Positions 18,818 through 27,983 of a DNA stretch of 64,000 nt are shown in pieces; position 1 is the stretch's first letter, and each line of letters starts with the position of its first letter. The DNA is from Planctomycetota bacterium (lineage in GTDB: Bacteria; Planctomycetota; UBA1135; GCA-002686595): contig JAKLKU010000005.1 in assembly GCA_023150475.1 (NCBI GenBank), positions 1 through 64,000 on the forward strand. The letters run 5' to 3'. The notes beneath the pieces are model-generated. The model was given only the letters and a program-made list of their open reading frames with translations. It was not told the DNA's origin and did no database searches. The position numbers were made by a program, and so were the translations under genes.

Positions 18818-20422
18818 GTGCCCAGTGATATCCGCCACCCCGCGCGTCCGTCTTCCGGATTCCTTCGCGCGTTCTCGGGTTCGTTGCTCGCGCTCGCGGC
18901 GAGCGTGTCGGTCGGCGCGGTGTGCGCTCACGCCGCGCCACAGGACGGCCCGCCGCCGGAGTGGGAACCGCAGGATCCGTTGGTCGAGTTCGTGGAGAGC
19001 TGCAAGGCCGCGTTGACCGGCGGCGGACCGGTCGGGGCGCACACGGCGCTGCTGACGGGGCGTGGAACGCTCTACGGCAAGCCCGCGAAGACGCAGTTGC
19101 TCGTCGAGCCCGGGCCGCGCTACCTACTCGAAGTCGACTCCGACCTCGACTTCACGTGGGCGTACTCGCCGAACGCGAGCTGGGAGCTCGACGAAACCGG
19201 CGCGCAGTGGCCGCTCGAGTTCGCCGACGCCGAGTTCGTGACGTGGATCTTCCTCGTGATGAGCGGCGACTGGCTCTTCGATCCGGAGTTCGCGCCGGCG
19301 ATCACGGTCGAGCTCGGCGACGACGACGGCGAAGGCGAGCTCCAACACGCGCGCTTGTCGCTCGAGCGCGGCGTGCTCGACGCGCGGCTCTCGGTGTACC
19401 GCGCGTCGAAGCTGCCCGCGAAGCTCGTGCTCGACGACGGCGAGAGCGAGACGACGATCGAGTTCTCGCGCTGGAGCGAAGGCCCCGGCCACCTCTGGCC
19501 GATGCGCACCGTGATCGGCGACACGAGCGGAACCGTGATCGAGTTCGAGCGCTTCACGCCGCCGCCGAGTTACCTGGTCGATCCGTTCGCGCGCAAGGTG
19601 CCGATCGAGGACACGACGTTCGACGCGAAAACACCCGAGGCCGTCGAATGCAAACGCGCGGCGAACGGGCAGTGGCTCGTCCATCCGCGCATCGACGGCC
19701 GCGACGTCGGTTGGTTCCTGTTCCAGCCCGGCGCGCCGAGTTGGCTCGACGCGAAGGCGGCGAAGCTCGTCGAGCCGACGATCGTCGGCCGCCGCCCCGC
19801 GCCGGACGACGAGCTCCGCCTCTCCGACGTCGTGCGGACGAAATCGCTCTCGCTCGGCCCGCTGACCTGGCGCGCGCCGGTGTTCGGCGTCGCGGACACT
19901 TCCGGTTGGACCGAAGTGTTCGGCGTCGAAGTCGCGGGTTCGCTCGGCTCCGCCGTCCTGCGCCGCGCCGTGGTGACCGTCGATTTCGCGAGCTCGACGC
20001 TCGGCCTGCGGCCGACGGTGGGATCGGCGCTCGAGGAGGCGAGCTGGAGCCCGCTGCATTCGATCGGCTACGCGCCGTGCACGCTCGCCAAGATCGCCGG
20101 TGTCGAGGGTCTGCTCGAGCTCGGCATCGATCCCGACGGACAAGTCACGTTCCACGCGCCGTTCGTGCGTCGGGCGAAGCTCGTCGAACCCGAGGACTTC
20201 GCGCGCGCGGAGACGATCGGCGTCGCGGGCGAGCTCTCCGCGCTCGAGATCGGCGGGACGACGCTCGAGAAAGTCACCGCCTATTTCTCGACCGACGAGA
20301 GCCGACCGTTCGCCGTCCGCTCGGTCGCCGGTGAGTTCCCCTGCGAGCTCTTCGGCTCGCGCGCGCGGATCGTGTTCGACCTGCCGGCGCGACGGCTCGG
20401 AGTCCTACGCGCTCCGAAGTGA
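18818..20422 (+). CDS. Secreted protein with degenerate retropepsin-like aspartyl protease fold
   Basis: A 534-residue protein; GTG at 18818 with GGAGAG ten bases upstream leads into a signal peptide ending near VCAHAAP. Residues about 40-270 form a lipoprotein-carrier-like beta domain. From about 290 the pattern GWFLFQPGAPSWLDAKAAKL matches the retropepsin flap motif normally read as FLLDTGAS..ID...A, but the catalytic Asp-Thr-Gly is Gln-Pro-Gly. Later GSLGSAVLRRAVVTVDF matches the usual G.LG...L....V.ID of secreted aspartyl proteases, and a second half repeats the theme to the C terminus. The fold is likely, but proteolysis is unlikely. Divergent from the alkA-like gene. Confidence 0.7.
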   Translation: MPSDIRHPARPSSGFLRAFSGSLLALAASVSVGAVCAHAAPQDGPPPEWEPQDPLVEFVESCKAALTGGGPVGAHTALLTGRGTLYGKPAKTQLLVEPGPRYLLEVDSDLDFTWAYSPNASWELDETGAQWPLEFADAEFVTWIFLVMSGDWLFDPEFAPAITVELGDDDGEGELQHARLSLERGVLDARLSVYRASKLPAKLVLDDGESETTIEFSRWSEGPGHLWPMRTVIGDTSGTVIEFERFTPPPSYLVDPFARKVPIEDTTFDAKTPEAVECKRAANGQWLVHPRIDGRDVGWFLFQPGAPSWLDAKAAKLVEPTIVGRRPAPDDELRLSDVVRTKSLSLGPLTWRAPVFGVADTSGWTEVFGVEVAGSLGSAVLRRAVVTVDFASSTLGLRPTVGSALEEASWSPLHSIGYAPCTLAKIAGVEGLLELGIDPDGQVTFHAPFVRRAKLVEPEDFARAETIGVAGELSALEIGGTTLEKVTAYFSTDESRPFAVRSVAGEFPCELFGSRARIVFDLPARRLGVLRAPK

Positions 20423-20442
20423 TCGTGCGCGTTGCGCGCGGC

Positions 20443-20470
20443 TTGCGCGACTTGGCTCGCGAGGTACGCT
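20443..20470 (+). promoter_or_regulatory. Possible promoter for the UnbV/radical SAM/peptide trio
   Basis: TTGCGC (20443-20448), 16 bases, TACGCT (20465-20470). It would start transcription only a few bases before the ATG at 20479, giving an almost leaderless message, so the assignment is weak. Confidence 0.25.
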
Positions 20471-20478
20471 CGCCCGCC

Positions 20479-22257
20479 ATGAAGCACGTGCGAGTAGCGG
20501 TCGTGGCGGCGTCGCTCGCTGTCGCGGGTTGCAGTGAACGAGGCGCGCAGGCCGAAGGGCCGCAGAACGAGACGCACCCGGCCGGTGCGACGCAACCGAG
20601 CACGTCCAAGCTCGAGTTCGTCGACGTCGCGGCCGCCGCCGGCATCGACGTGGTCGTCGAATGCGGCGATCCGCGCCGTTGGTACATCCTCGAGAGCAAC
20701 GGCTCGGGCGCCGCGTGGCTCGACTACGACGCCGACGGCGACCAGGATCTGTTCGTCGCCAACGGTGCCAAGTGCGTCTACGTCGACGACGGCAAGCGCA
20801 TCGAGCTCGCCAAGTCCTGGAACGGCGCGCGGCTCTATCGCAACGACGGCAAACTGCGCTTCACCGACGTGTCGCGGGAAGCATTGCCGGCGCTCGCGAT
20901 CGACCTGCAGAACGGCGTCGCGACCGGCGACGTCGACGACGACGGCGACACCGACCTCTACCTCGCCAACTTCGGACGCGACGTGCTGCTCGTGAACCAA
21001 GGCGGCAAGTTCGTCGACGGCACGGCCGCCGCCGGGCTCGGCTGCGAGCTCTACGGCGCGTCCGCCGCGTTCGGCGACGTCGACAACGACGGCGACCTCG
21101 ACCTCTACGTCGCCAACTACGTCGAGTTCGACCTCGCGAAGCCGCCGCTCGACGGCAAACGCGCCGTGCACGAAGGCGTCGAAGTCGGTTGGGGGCCCGT
21201 GCAGGAGAACAAACAAGGCTTCAACGTCGGAGCGCGCGACGTCTTCTACCTGAACGACGGTCACGGACGCTTCACCGACGCGACGGCGAGCGCCGGGCTC
21301 GAGCTTCCGACCGCGCTCTGCTCCTACGCCGTCGTGTTCAGCGACGTCGACCGCGACGGTTGGCAGGACATCCTCGTCGCGAACGACATCGAGCCGTGCA
21401 ACCTCTTCCGCAACCAGGGCGGCGGCAAGTTCGTCGAAGAGGGCGCGGTGCGCGGCTTCGCGCTCAACGCCGACGGCAAACCGACCGGCGCGATGGGACT
21501 TTCCGTCGAGGACTTCGACGGCGACGGCGACATGGACGTCCTGCGCACCAACTTCGACTTCGAGGCGAACTCGTTGCACGTCAACGACGGCAAGGGGCGG
21601 TTCGTCGATCGTGCGGCCGCGTTCGGCCTCGCCGAGCCCTCGATGAACGTGCTCGGTTGGGGCGGCGGCTTCTTCGACGCGGATCTCGACGGTGATCTCG
21701 ACGCGCTCGTCGCGAACGGTCACGTGTATCCGCAAGCGAAGGAGATCGGCATGAGCGGCTGGACGATGCCGACTCAGCTCTACGAGTGCGTCACCGGCGC
21801 GAACGGCGCGCCGACGTATCGCGACGTCACGAGCTCTGCCGGTCCGGGCCTCGCGCCGCTGACGAGCGCCCGCGGCATCGCGTTCGGCGATCCGGACGAC
21901 GATGGCGACGTCGACGCGCTCGTGATCGACCTCGACGCGCGCCCGCGGCTGCTCGAGAACCGCTCCGAACGCCGCGGCCGGTGGCTCGCCGTGCGCACGG
22001 TCGGCACCGCGTCGAACCGCGACGGGTACGGCGCGGTGATCCAAGTCGAAGCGGGCGGCAAGGTCTGGACCCGCGAGATGCGCTCGACGCAAGGCCTCTA
22101 TTCGTCGCACGACACGCGCCTCTCCTTCGGGCTCGGGCCCGTCGAGCGGGTCGACAAGCTCGTCGTGCGTTGGCCGAGCGGACGGCGCTCCGAACTCACC
22201 GACGTCGCGCTCGACCGCGTCGTGACCGTCACCGAACCCGAGGAGATCGCGCGATGA
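20479..22257 (+). CDS. FG-GAP/ASPIC-UnbV repeat lipoprotein
   Basis: A 592-residue lipoprotein; the ATG at 20479 opens a signal with lipobox VAGCSE. The body has many FG-GAP/VCBS calcium-binding repeats of the form DYDADGDQDLFVANG, DVDNDGDLDLYVANY and DFDGDGDMDVLRTNF, which build a seven-bladed integrin-like propeller. Residues about 495-590 are an ASPIC/UnbV domain (NRDGYGAVIQVEAGGK; GLGPVERVDKLVVRWPSG). Such proteins abound on planctomycete surfaces; function is unknown, perhaps glycan binding. The stop overlaps the ATG of the radical SAM gene (ATGA), which makes it part of a three-gene coupled unit. Confidence 0.88.
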   Translation: MKHVRVAVVAASLAVAGCSERGAQAEGPQNETHPAGATQPSTSKLEFVDVAAAAGIDVVVECGDPRRWYILESNGSGAAWLDYDADGDQDLFVANGAKCVYVDDGKRIELAKSWNGARLYRNDGKLRFTDVSREALPALAIDLQNGVATGDVDDDGDTDLYLANFGRDVLLVNQGGKFVDGTAAAGLGCELYGASAAFGDVDNDGDLDLYVANYVEFDLAKPPLDGKRAVHEGVEVGWGPVQENKQGFNVGARDVFYLNDGHGRFTDATASAGLELPTALCSYAVVFSDVDRDGWQDILVANDIEPCNLFRNQGGGKFVEEGAVRGFALNADGKPTGAMGLSVEDFDGDGDMDVLRTNFDFEANSLHVNDGKGRFVDRAAAFGLAEPSMNVLGWGGGFFDADLDGDLDALVANGHVYPQAKEIGMSGWTMPTQLYECVTGANGAPTYRDVTSSAGPGLAPLTSARGIAFGDPDDDGDVDALVIDLDARPRLLENRSERRGRWLAVRTVGTASNRDGYGAVIQVEAGGKVWTREMRSTQGLYSSHDTRLSFGLGPVERVDKLVVRWPSGRRSELTDVALDRVVTVTEPEEIAR

Positions 22258-24452
22258 AGACGCTGCTCATCTATCCGCCGCAAGGTCACTTCACCCAGCC
22301 CTACCTCTCGATTCCGTCGCTCGCGGCGTACCTGCGACAAAAGGGCCTGAAGGACGTCAGCGTCCTCGACCTCAACATCGACGCGTACGACTCGTTCCTC
22401 ACGACGCCGCGGCTGCAGCGTTCGCTGGATCGTGTGCGCGCCGGCGAAGGACTGGCGCGCCTCGAAGCGCAGGAGTCGCTCGGCTTCACCGAGATGGAGC
22501 GGTACCAACTGCTCTCCGAGATCGCGCTCGCCGGTGACGAGATCGCGTCGCGCATCGAAGAGGCGAAGAACGTGCTGCGCAATCGCGAGCACTTCTACGA
22601 CTACCAGCGTTATCTCTGGGCCGGCCGCACGATCGAACAAGGCCTGCGACTCTTCTCCGCGGAGTTCGCGCCGACCAAACTCTCCGCGCACGGCTTCGTG
22701 ATGCGCAAACGCATCGAACGCTCGAAGGACATCGTCGCGGCGATCGACGACGAGCGCGAGAACCCGTTCGTCGAGTACTTCCGCGAGCGCGCGCTGCCGC
22801 GGATCCGCGAGCTCGACCCCGACGTGATCGGCATCTCGGTGACGTTCCCGAGCCAAGCGATCCCGGTGATGACGCTTGCGAAGCTGATCAAAGCGTGGAA
22901 ACCGAGCGTGCACATCACGCTCGGCGGCGGGTTGCTCGCGTACGTCGGCGAGAAGCTCGCGAAACGGCCCGAAGTGTGGAGCCTCGTCGACAGCTTCATC
23001 CTGCTCGAAGGCGAAGGGCCGCTGTGGCGCCTGATCGAGGAGCTCGGCTCGAAACGCGACCTCGCCAAGGTGCCCAACCTGATCTGGTGCGAGTCGAACG
23101 GCACCGTGCGCAAGAACGAGCAGGCCGAGCCGCTCGACATCAAGACGTTGCCGACGCCGGACTTCTCCGACCTGCCGCTCGACAAGTACTTCTCGCCGGA
23201 GCTCGTGCTGCCGCTCGCGGCGACGCGTGGCTGTTATTGGGGCAAGTGCGTGTTCTGCACGCTCTACACGGTGATCGGGCCGGGTTACCGCGGCCGCACG
23301 ATCGAGCAGACCGTCGATGACATGCGCGTCTTGAAGGAGCGCCACGGCGTCAAGAACTTCTACCTCGCGATCGAGGACTTGCCGCCGAACATGATCAAGG
23401 CGTTCCCGCGCGAGATCCTGAATCAGAAGCTCGACGTGCACTGGTGGGCGGATTCACGACTGGAATACGAGCACTACACGCCCGAGCTGCTCGACGAAAT
23501 GAAGCGCTCGGGCTGCGTGCGGCTCGCGTTCGGTTTCGAGAGCTCCGTCAACCGCGTGCTCGACCGAATGTGCAAGGGCATCGAAGCGCAGAAGGGCGTC
23601 GAGCTGATCCGCCGCGTCCACGACGCCGGGATCTCGGTGACGCTCTACGTGATGATCGGTTTCCCGACCGAGACGCGCGACGAAGCGCTCGACACGTTGA
23701 AGACGATCGTCGCGAACCAACGCTGGATCCAAGAAGTCAGCGTGCGTGTCTTCTATCTCGACGAACGCTCGGAGATCTTCCAGCGTCGCCAAGAATTCGA
23801 CATCGCGGAGATCTTTCCGGATCCCGAAGCCGACCTGCAGGTCTACTACGACTTCAACACGTCGAGCGGCATGAGCCGGCGTGAAGCGCGCGACGTCTAT
23901 CTCGAGTTCACTCGCGCGCTGCGCTCGCACTTCCCGGTGTTCCAGAACACCAACATGCTCTACCACGAGCTGAAGAGTCACTATTTCCTCTACCTCGTGC
24001 GCCACGGCTCGTGGCAAGGGCTCAAGACGGAAGTGCTCGACCGACCGGCGACGCCGAAGTTGCCCGCGGCGCCGAAACGCAGCGCGAGGCTCAAGACGAT
24101 GGAGCTCGCGTTCGATCGCGGCGAAATCGATCGGCGCCTCGGCGCCGTCGACAGCTTCACGCTGCGGCCGCGTTATCAGTCCGACCTGATCGAGGACGAG
24201 GACCGCGCCAAGCTCGACCGCGAGTTCGCGCGCGAGCGGCACGCGCCGTCGACCTTGATCTACGACCGAGCGAGCGGCGAACTCCGCGCCGTGACGCCCG
24301 ACGTCGCGGAACTTCTCGCACGCTGCGACGGCAAACGCACCGTCGAACAAGTCGTCGAGCTGATCCCGCAGCCCCACCGGGATGCGGCGCTCGCGTGTGT
24401 GCGGGAGCTCGCCCAAGCCGGTATGCTCGTCGGCGAGGAGCAGTCGCGATGA
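22254..24452 (+). CDS. B12-binding radical SAM enzyme with PqqD-like C-terminal domain
   Basis: A 732-residue enzyme. Residues 1-210 fit a cobalamin-binding-type domain (LLIYPPQG, DVIGISVTFPSQAIPV, ITLGGGLLAY). The radical SAM domain follows, with 4Fe-4S ligands C327, C332 and C335 in RGCYWGKCVFC; spacing is Cx4Cx2C rather than the textbook Cx3Cx2C. Motifs LAFGFESS and MIGFPTET agree with a SAM-binding TIM barrel. The last 75 residues (LIYDRASGELRAVTPDVAELL; ACVRELAQAGML) read as a PqqD-like winged helix, the fold that binds precursor peptides in RiPP pathways. A 57-residue peptide gene starts inside its stop codon (ATGA), so I infer a peptide substrate. Confidence 0.85.
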   Translation: MKTLLIYPPQGHFTQPYLSIPSLAAYLRQKGLKDVSVLDLNIDAYDSFLTTPRLQRSLDRVRAGEGLARLEAQESLGFTEMERYQLLSEIALAGDEIASRIEEAKNVLRNREHFYDYQRYLWAGRTIEQGLRLFSAEFAPTKLSAHGFVMRKRIERSKDIVAAIDDERENPFVEYFRERALPRIRELDPDVIGISVTFPSQAIPVMTLAKLIKAWKPSVHITLGGGLLAYVGEKLAKRPEVWSLVDSFILLEGEGPLWRLIEELGSKRDLAKVPNLIWCESNGTVRKNEQAEPLDIKTLPTPDFSDLPLDKYFSPELVLPLAATRGCYWGKCVFCTLYTVIGPGYRGRTIEQTVDDMRVLKERHGVKNFYLAIEDLPPNMIKAFPREILNQKLDVHWWADSRLEYEHYTPELLDEMKRSGCVRLAFGFESSVNRVLDRMCKGIEAQKGVELIRRVHDAGISVTLYVMIGFPTETRDEALDTLKTIVANQRWIQEVSVRVFYLDERSEIFQRRQEFDIAEIFPDPEADLQVYYDFNTSSGMSRREARDVYLEFTRALRSHFPVFQNTNMLYHELKSHYFLYLVRHGSWQGLKTEVLDRPATPKLPAAPKRSARLKTMELAFDRGEIDRRLGAVDSFTLRPRYQSDLIEDEDRAKLDREFARERHAPSTLIYDRASGELRAVTPDVAELLARCDGKRTVEQVVELIPQPHRDAALACVRELAQAGMLVGEEQSR

Positions 24453-24622
24453 AGGAAGAGAAGCGCAACGACGAAGCGAAGCCGTCGACTCCCCCGCCGA
24501 CGGATCCGAAGAAGGCCCACGCCGAGAAGGATCCGGCCGCGCCGAAGCCGAAGTACGTGTTCAAGATCGTCCCGGCGGACCCGAAGAACACGCTCGACTT
24601 CGAGGACACCGCCGACAAGTGA
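24449..24622 (+). CDS. 57-residue charged peptide, candidate radical SAM substrate
   Basis: A short gene whose ATG overlaps the stop of the radical SAM gene. The product is highly charged and Pro-rich: residues 1-35 are Lys/Glu/Pro/Ala-rich and probably disordered, and the tail is KYVFKIVPADPKNTLDFEDTADK in two parts (residues 35-45 and 46-57). It contains no Cys. It has no signal peptide. Position and size fit a RiPP precursor with an N-terminal leader and a hydrophobic/Asp-rich core, but it could simply be a small accessory protein. The DNA has the same codon bias as its neighbours and the reading frame ends just before the convergent gene at 24673. Confidence 0.6.
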   Translation: MKEEKRNDEAKPSTPPPTDPKKAHAEKDPAAPKPKYVFKIVPADPKNTLDFEDTADK

Positions 24623-24672
24623 TCCGCACGTGCGCCTGGGCGAGCGGCGGCGGCGAACGCTGCCGACGCTGC

Positions 24673-27600
24673 TCAGCGGTGATGGAGCGCGCCCAACGCG
24701 GCGTGCTCGCCGTCGGTCGTGCGCTCGACGTCCACGGCGTCGGGTCCGTCAGGCTCGCGCTCGACGAGCGCCTCGCGTTCCACTTCGACGACACGGTCCC
24801 CGATGCGCACCGTCGCGCCGCCGAAGCCGTGGTACACGCGCACGCGGCGTGAGCGATCGAGCGGCTCGCCGTCGAGGCTCGTCAGCGTGAAGAGCGCGCC
24901 CGTCGGATACTCGACGCCGCGGTACGCGAGCGCGTAGAAGCCGACGAACGTCGGGCTGTCGATCCAGACACCGAACTGCGGCAGACGGACGTCGCCGACC
25001 GTGACGACGTCGCCCGAATAGTTGCCGACGATCGTCGCGTCGCCGAAGCGCGTGCGTTCGACCGTCAGAGCTTCGTTCAAGAAGCGGTGGTCGCTCATCG
25101 GCACGTCCTCGGTGAGGCGCGCGAGCGGACTCAAGAGCTCGTAGACGTTCTTGATCGAGCGGTCCGCGCGGCAGAGCTCGCGCCCCCAGCCATCGGCGCC
25201 ACGCGCGTACGCCGCGCTGCTCGAGCTCCACGGCGCGGGTTCGTAGCTCCAGCGACCGTTCTCGCGTCGCAGCACGCCGATGCGGTGCCGGCCGCGCTGC
25301 GACGGGAAACCGACCAGGCTCCGCCGCGACCCATCCGACGTGAAGCCGACCAAGACGTCCCAAGCACCGTCGCGCGGCGCGCGGAGCTCGAGTTCGCGCG
25401 GCGCGAGCTCGACGACGTCCCCGCGCCGCCACAGCGCCGTCGACACTTCCGGCGCGAAGTCGTCCTGGAAGTCGATCAGCTCCGTCATCGGCGCGTCCGG
25501 CGCGCGGAAGTGCGCGAAGAAACCGAGCTCGGTCGCGAGGTCTTCCGAGACGCGGAAGCGCCAACGCAAACGGGGCGCGCCGTTCGCCGCGGACTCGCAG
25601 CCGACGATCTCCGGCACGATCGCGAGTTCGGCGCCGCGCTCGCGCGAGTCGTAGTCGCGATCGTCGAACCAGAACTCGGGCGCTTCGGCGTAGAGCGCAT
25701 GATCGACGACGCGTTTCGCGTCGCACACGTCGATGCAGTCCTCCTGTTTCGCTTGGAGGTGCACGCAGTCGCCGTAGACGAGCTCGAAGAGCGGGATGAC
25801 GTTCTGGTACGTGCGCTCGAAGAGTTTGTACGAGAGCAACCCTTCGAACGTGTCGAGCAACGGCACGCCCCACTCCTTGCCGCCTTCACCGCCGACGATC
25901 GGGAAGCTCCGTCGCGCGAGCTCGCAGAGCCGTTGCTTCTCGCTCACGTCGCCGCCGCGGTCGAGCGGGTGCTCCGGAGCCGCGCACGTGCCGAGTTTGA
26001 CCGAGAGGATCGTGTCCGAGAACACGTGGTCGACGCCGTAACGCGCCGACATCTCGCGCCAGTTGGGCACGGCGAAGTCGGCTTGACGCGCGGAACAGAT
26101 GCGGAAGGCGCGACCGCCTTCCCACAGGCCCGCGGTGCGCGGCTTGCCGTCCGGATCCGCCTCGAGCACGCATTCGTCCCACGACGGCGCGTCGGCGTAC
26201 ATGTCCTGCGTGTTGTCGTGGAGGCCGAAGAGGAAGCCCTCGCGCCGCACGCTCGTGGCGCAGGCCGCGAGCGCTTCGTCGCCGCCGCACTCGTCGTTCG
26301 CCGGCAACACGTCGGGCAGTTGGTTGTCGTAGCCACGCCGGTTCCAACCGCGCACGATCACGAGCGCACGTTCGATGTCGAGATCTCGCCTCCAGTGCGT
26401 CGCGGCCGCGGCGATGTCCGCGAAACGGTTGTGGAGCCCGACGACCTCCTCGGTGCCGGTGTTCAGGAGCCCGCCGGGTTGCGAGCGCATCAACGCCGTC
26501 GCGCGGAACAGCGCGGCGCCGGAGAAGCGCTCGAGCTCCGGCGAACTCTCGCGCTTCTTCGCGAGCGGCACGACGAGCCCGCGCTCGGTCGCGAACTCGC
26601 GGTACGCTCGCGCGACTTCGACGTAACCGCCGCGGCCGAGCGGCCAGAGCTCCGCATGCCCGGTGCCGTCCGCGAGCTCGAGCGTGAACGACAGCCAACG
26701 CGCTCCCGGCACGAGCGGTGCGTCGCGGACGTCGACGTGCGTGCGCATGATCGTCCGCAGGTCGTCCCACGCGACGAGGATCGCGCCGTGGCCCTGCGTC
26801 GCGCCGAACATCGCCATCGACGTGTCGTCGTAGGTCACGTACCGCCGTTCCTGCGGCAAACCGCGCGTCGTCGGCAGGATCGAACCGATCTGCCGCGGCA
26901 ACACGCCGTAGCCGCGCTGCGCGTCGGTCGTCACCAGCGCGCGATCGAGCACGGCGAGCGAGACGACGGTGGCACCACCGGTCGACGTCGAGGCCGAATC
27001 GACGAGCAGCCGGCGCCGATCTGCGGACACCGAGAACGTCACGCGCACGTCGACGCCCTCGAGCCCGGCTTCGCGCGGCGGCCGCCACTTGCAGACGAAC
27101 GAGCCGCCTTCGTCGACGACGCTCGTGAAGCGTTCGAGATCGACGTCGACCGCGCTACCGTCCGGCTTCGCGACGCGCACCCAACCAAAACGCGGCGTGA
27201 GAGGGTTCGAACACCACAGCGCGTCGACGCGGTGGTCGACGAGCATCCAACTGCTGCGATCCAAGTCGATCGCGAAGCTCCAGCCGTCGCCGGAGAGCGA
27301 GACGGGATTCCGCAGCCGTCCGAGCAGTGTCTGCCTGCGAGCATCGCAAGTCGTCGCGTCGAGAGCGCGCGGTTGCCAATCGTCGGACGACGAAGCAGCG
27401 CGATCGACGCGCAACGTTCCGAGGCTCGACTCCGACACCAGCGCACTCGCGACCCGCGAGTCGTAGAGTCCCGCGTGCACTCGGTACTCGCCGTCGGGCA
27501 CGTCCTTCGGCACGACGACGATGCGCGGGCCGATCTCGACGCGCCGGCCGGCGGACCAGGTCCGCGCGGGCGGATCGGCGGCTCGATCGTGTTGCGCGAC

Positions 27601-27906
27601 GATGCGCTCGCACGTCGGGCGCGTCGGATCCTCGAGGTGCACGAAACTGACGCAGTCGCTCGTCGCGGGCAGGCTGCCGTGATTCTCGAAGATCAGGAGG
27701 TACGAGAACTCGTCACCCGGACGGACGACTCGTGGTTCGAAACGCACGTCGACGAGCTTCGGCGCGAACGTCGGCGGCGCCGACGAAGCCACGACCGCCG
27801 CGTCCGACTGCGCGGTGGACGGAACGGAAGAGTCGGGCGAGCAAGCGTACGCGGCGACGATCGAAGCGAGCGCAAGCGACGTCCGACGGACGTGCGAAGC
27901 GAGCAT
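24673..27906 (-). CDS. Large lipoprotein, glycoside-hydrolase-like
   Basis: A 1077-residue exported protein; lipobox AAYACSP near residue 22. Residues 45-170 form an Ig-like domain (FEPRVVRPGDEFSYLLIFENHG). Residues about 180-430 resemble a galactose-mutarotase-like beta-sandwich. The central 430-800 region has strand/helix alternation and motifs such as VIVRGWNRRGYDNQLPD, LFGLHDNTQDMY and GVDHVFSDTIL that look like a TIM-barrel glycosidase of the GH101/DUF5696 type, in which Asp/Glu residues at strand ends act as catalysts. A C-terminal beta-domain follows. It probably attacks an extracellular polysaccharide or glycoprotein; the exact family is not certain. Convergent with the radical SAM/peptide operon. 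Confidence 0.7.
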   Translation of the reverse strand: MLASHVRRTSLALASIVAAYACSPDSSVPSTAQSDAAVVASSAPPTFAPKLVDVRFEPRVVRPGDEFSYLLIFENHGSLPATSDCVSFVHLEDPTRPTCERIVAQHDRAADPPARTWSAGRRVEIGPRIVVVPKDVPDGEYRVHAGLYDSRVASALVSESSLGTLRVDRAASSSDDWQPRALDATTCDARRQTLLGRLRNPVSLSGDGWSFAIDLDRSSWMLVDHRVDALWCSNPLTPRFGWVRVAKPDGSAVDVDLERFTSVVDEGGSFVCKWRPPREAGLEGVDVRVTFSVSADRRRLLVDSASTSTGGATVVSLAVLDRALVTTDAQRGYGVLPRQIGSILPTTRGLPQERRYVTYDDTSMAMFGATQGHGAILVAWDDLRTIMRTHVDVRDAPLVPGARWLSFTLELADGTGHAELWPLGRGGYVEVARAYREFATERGLVVPLAKKRESSPELERFSGAALFRATALMRSQPGGLLNTGTEEVVGLHNRFADIAAAATHWRRDLDIERALVIVRGWNRRGYDNQLPDVLPANDECGGDEALAACATSVRREGFLFGLHDNTQDMYADAPSWDECVLEADPDGKPRTAGLWEGGRAFRICSARQADFAVPNWREMSARYGVDHVFSDTILSVKLGTCAAPEHPLDRGGDVSEKQRLCELARRSFPIVGGEGGKEWGVPLLDTFEGLLSYKLFERTYQNVIPLFELVYGDCVHLQAKQEDCIDVCDAKRVVDHALYAEAPEFWFDDRDYDSRERGAELAIVPEIVGCESAANGAPRLRWRFRVSEDLATELGFFAHFRAPDAPMTELIDFQDDFAPEVSTALWRRGDVVELAPRELELRAPRDGAWDVLVGFTSDGSRRSLVGFPSQRGRHRIGVLRRENGRWSYEPAPWSSSSAAYARGADGWGRELCRADRSIKNVYELLSPLARLTEDVPMSDHRFLNEALTVERTRFGDATIVGNYSGDVVTVGDVRLPQFGVWIDSPTFVGFYALAYRGVEYPTGALFTLTSLDGEPLDRSRRVRVYHGFGGATVRIGDRVVEVEREALVEREPDGPDAVDVERTTDGEHAALGALHHR

Positions 27907-27983
27907 CTCGAGCCTTGCGACGGCTCGACTCTAACCGCGGGCTCCCGAGAAGTGCGGCGTGAAGGACTGCGCAGGCGCTTCGG

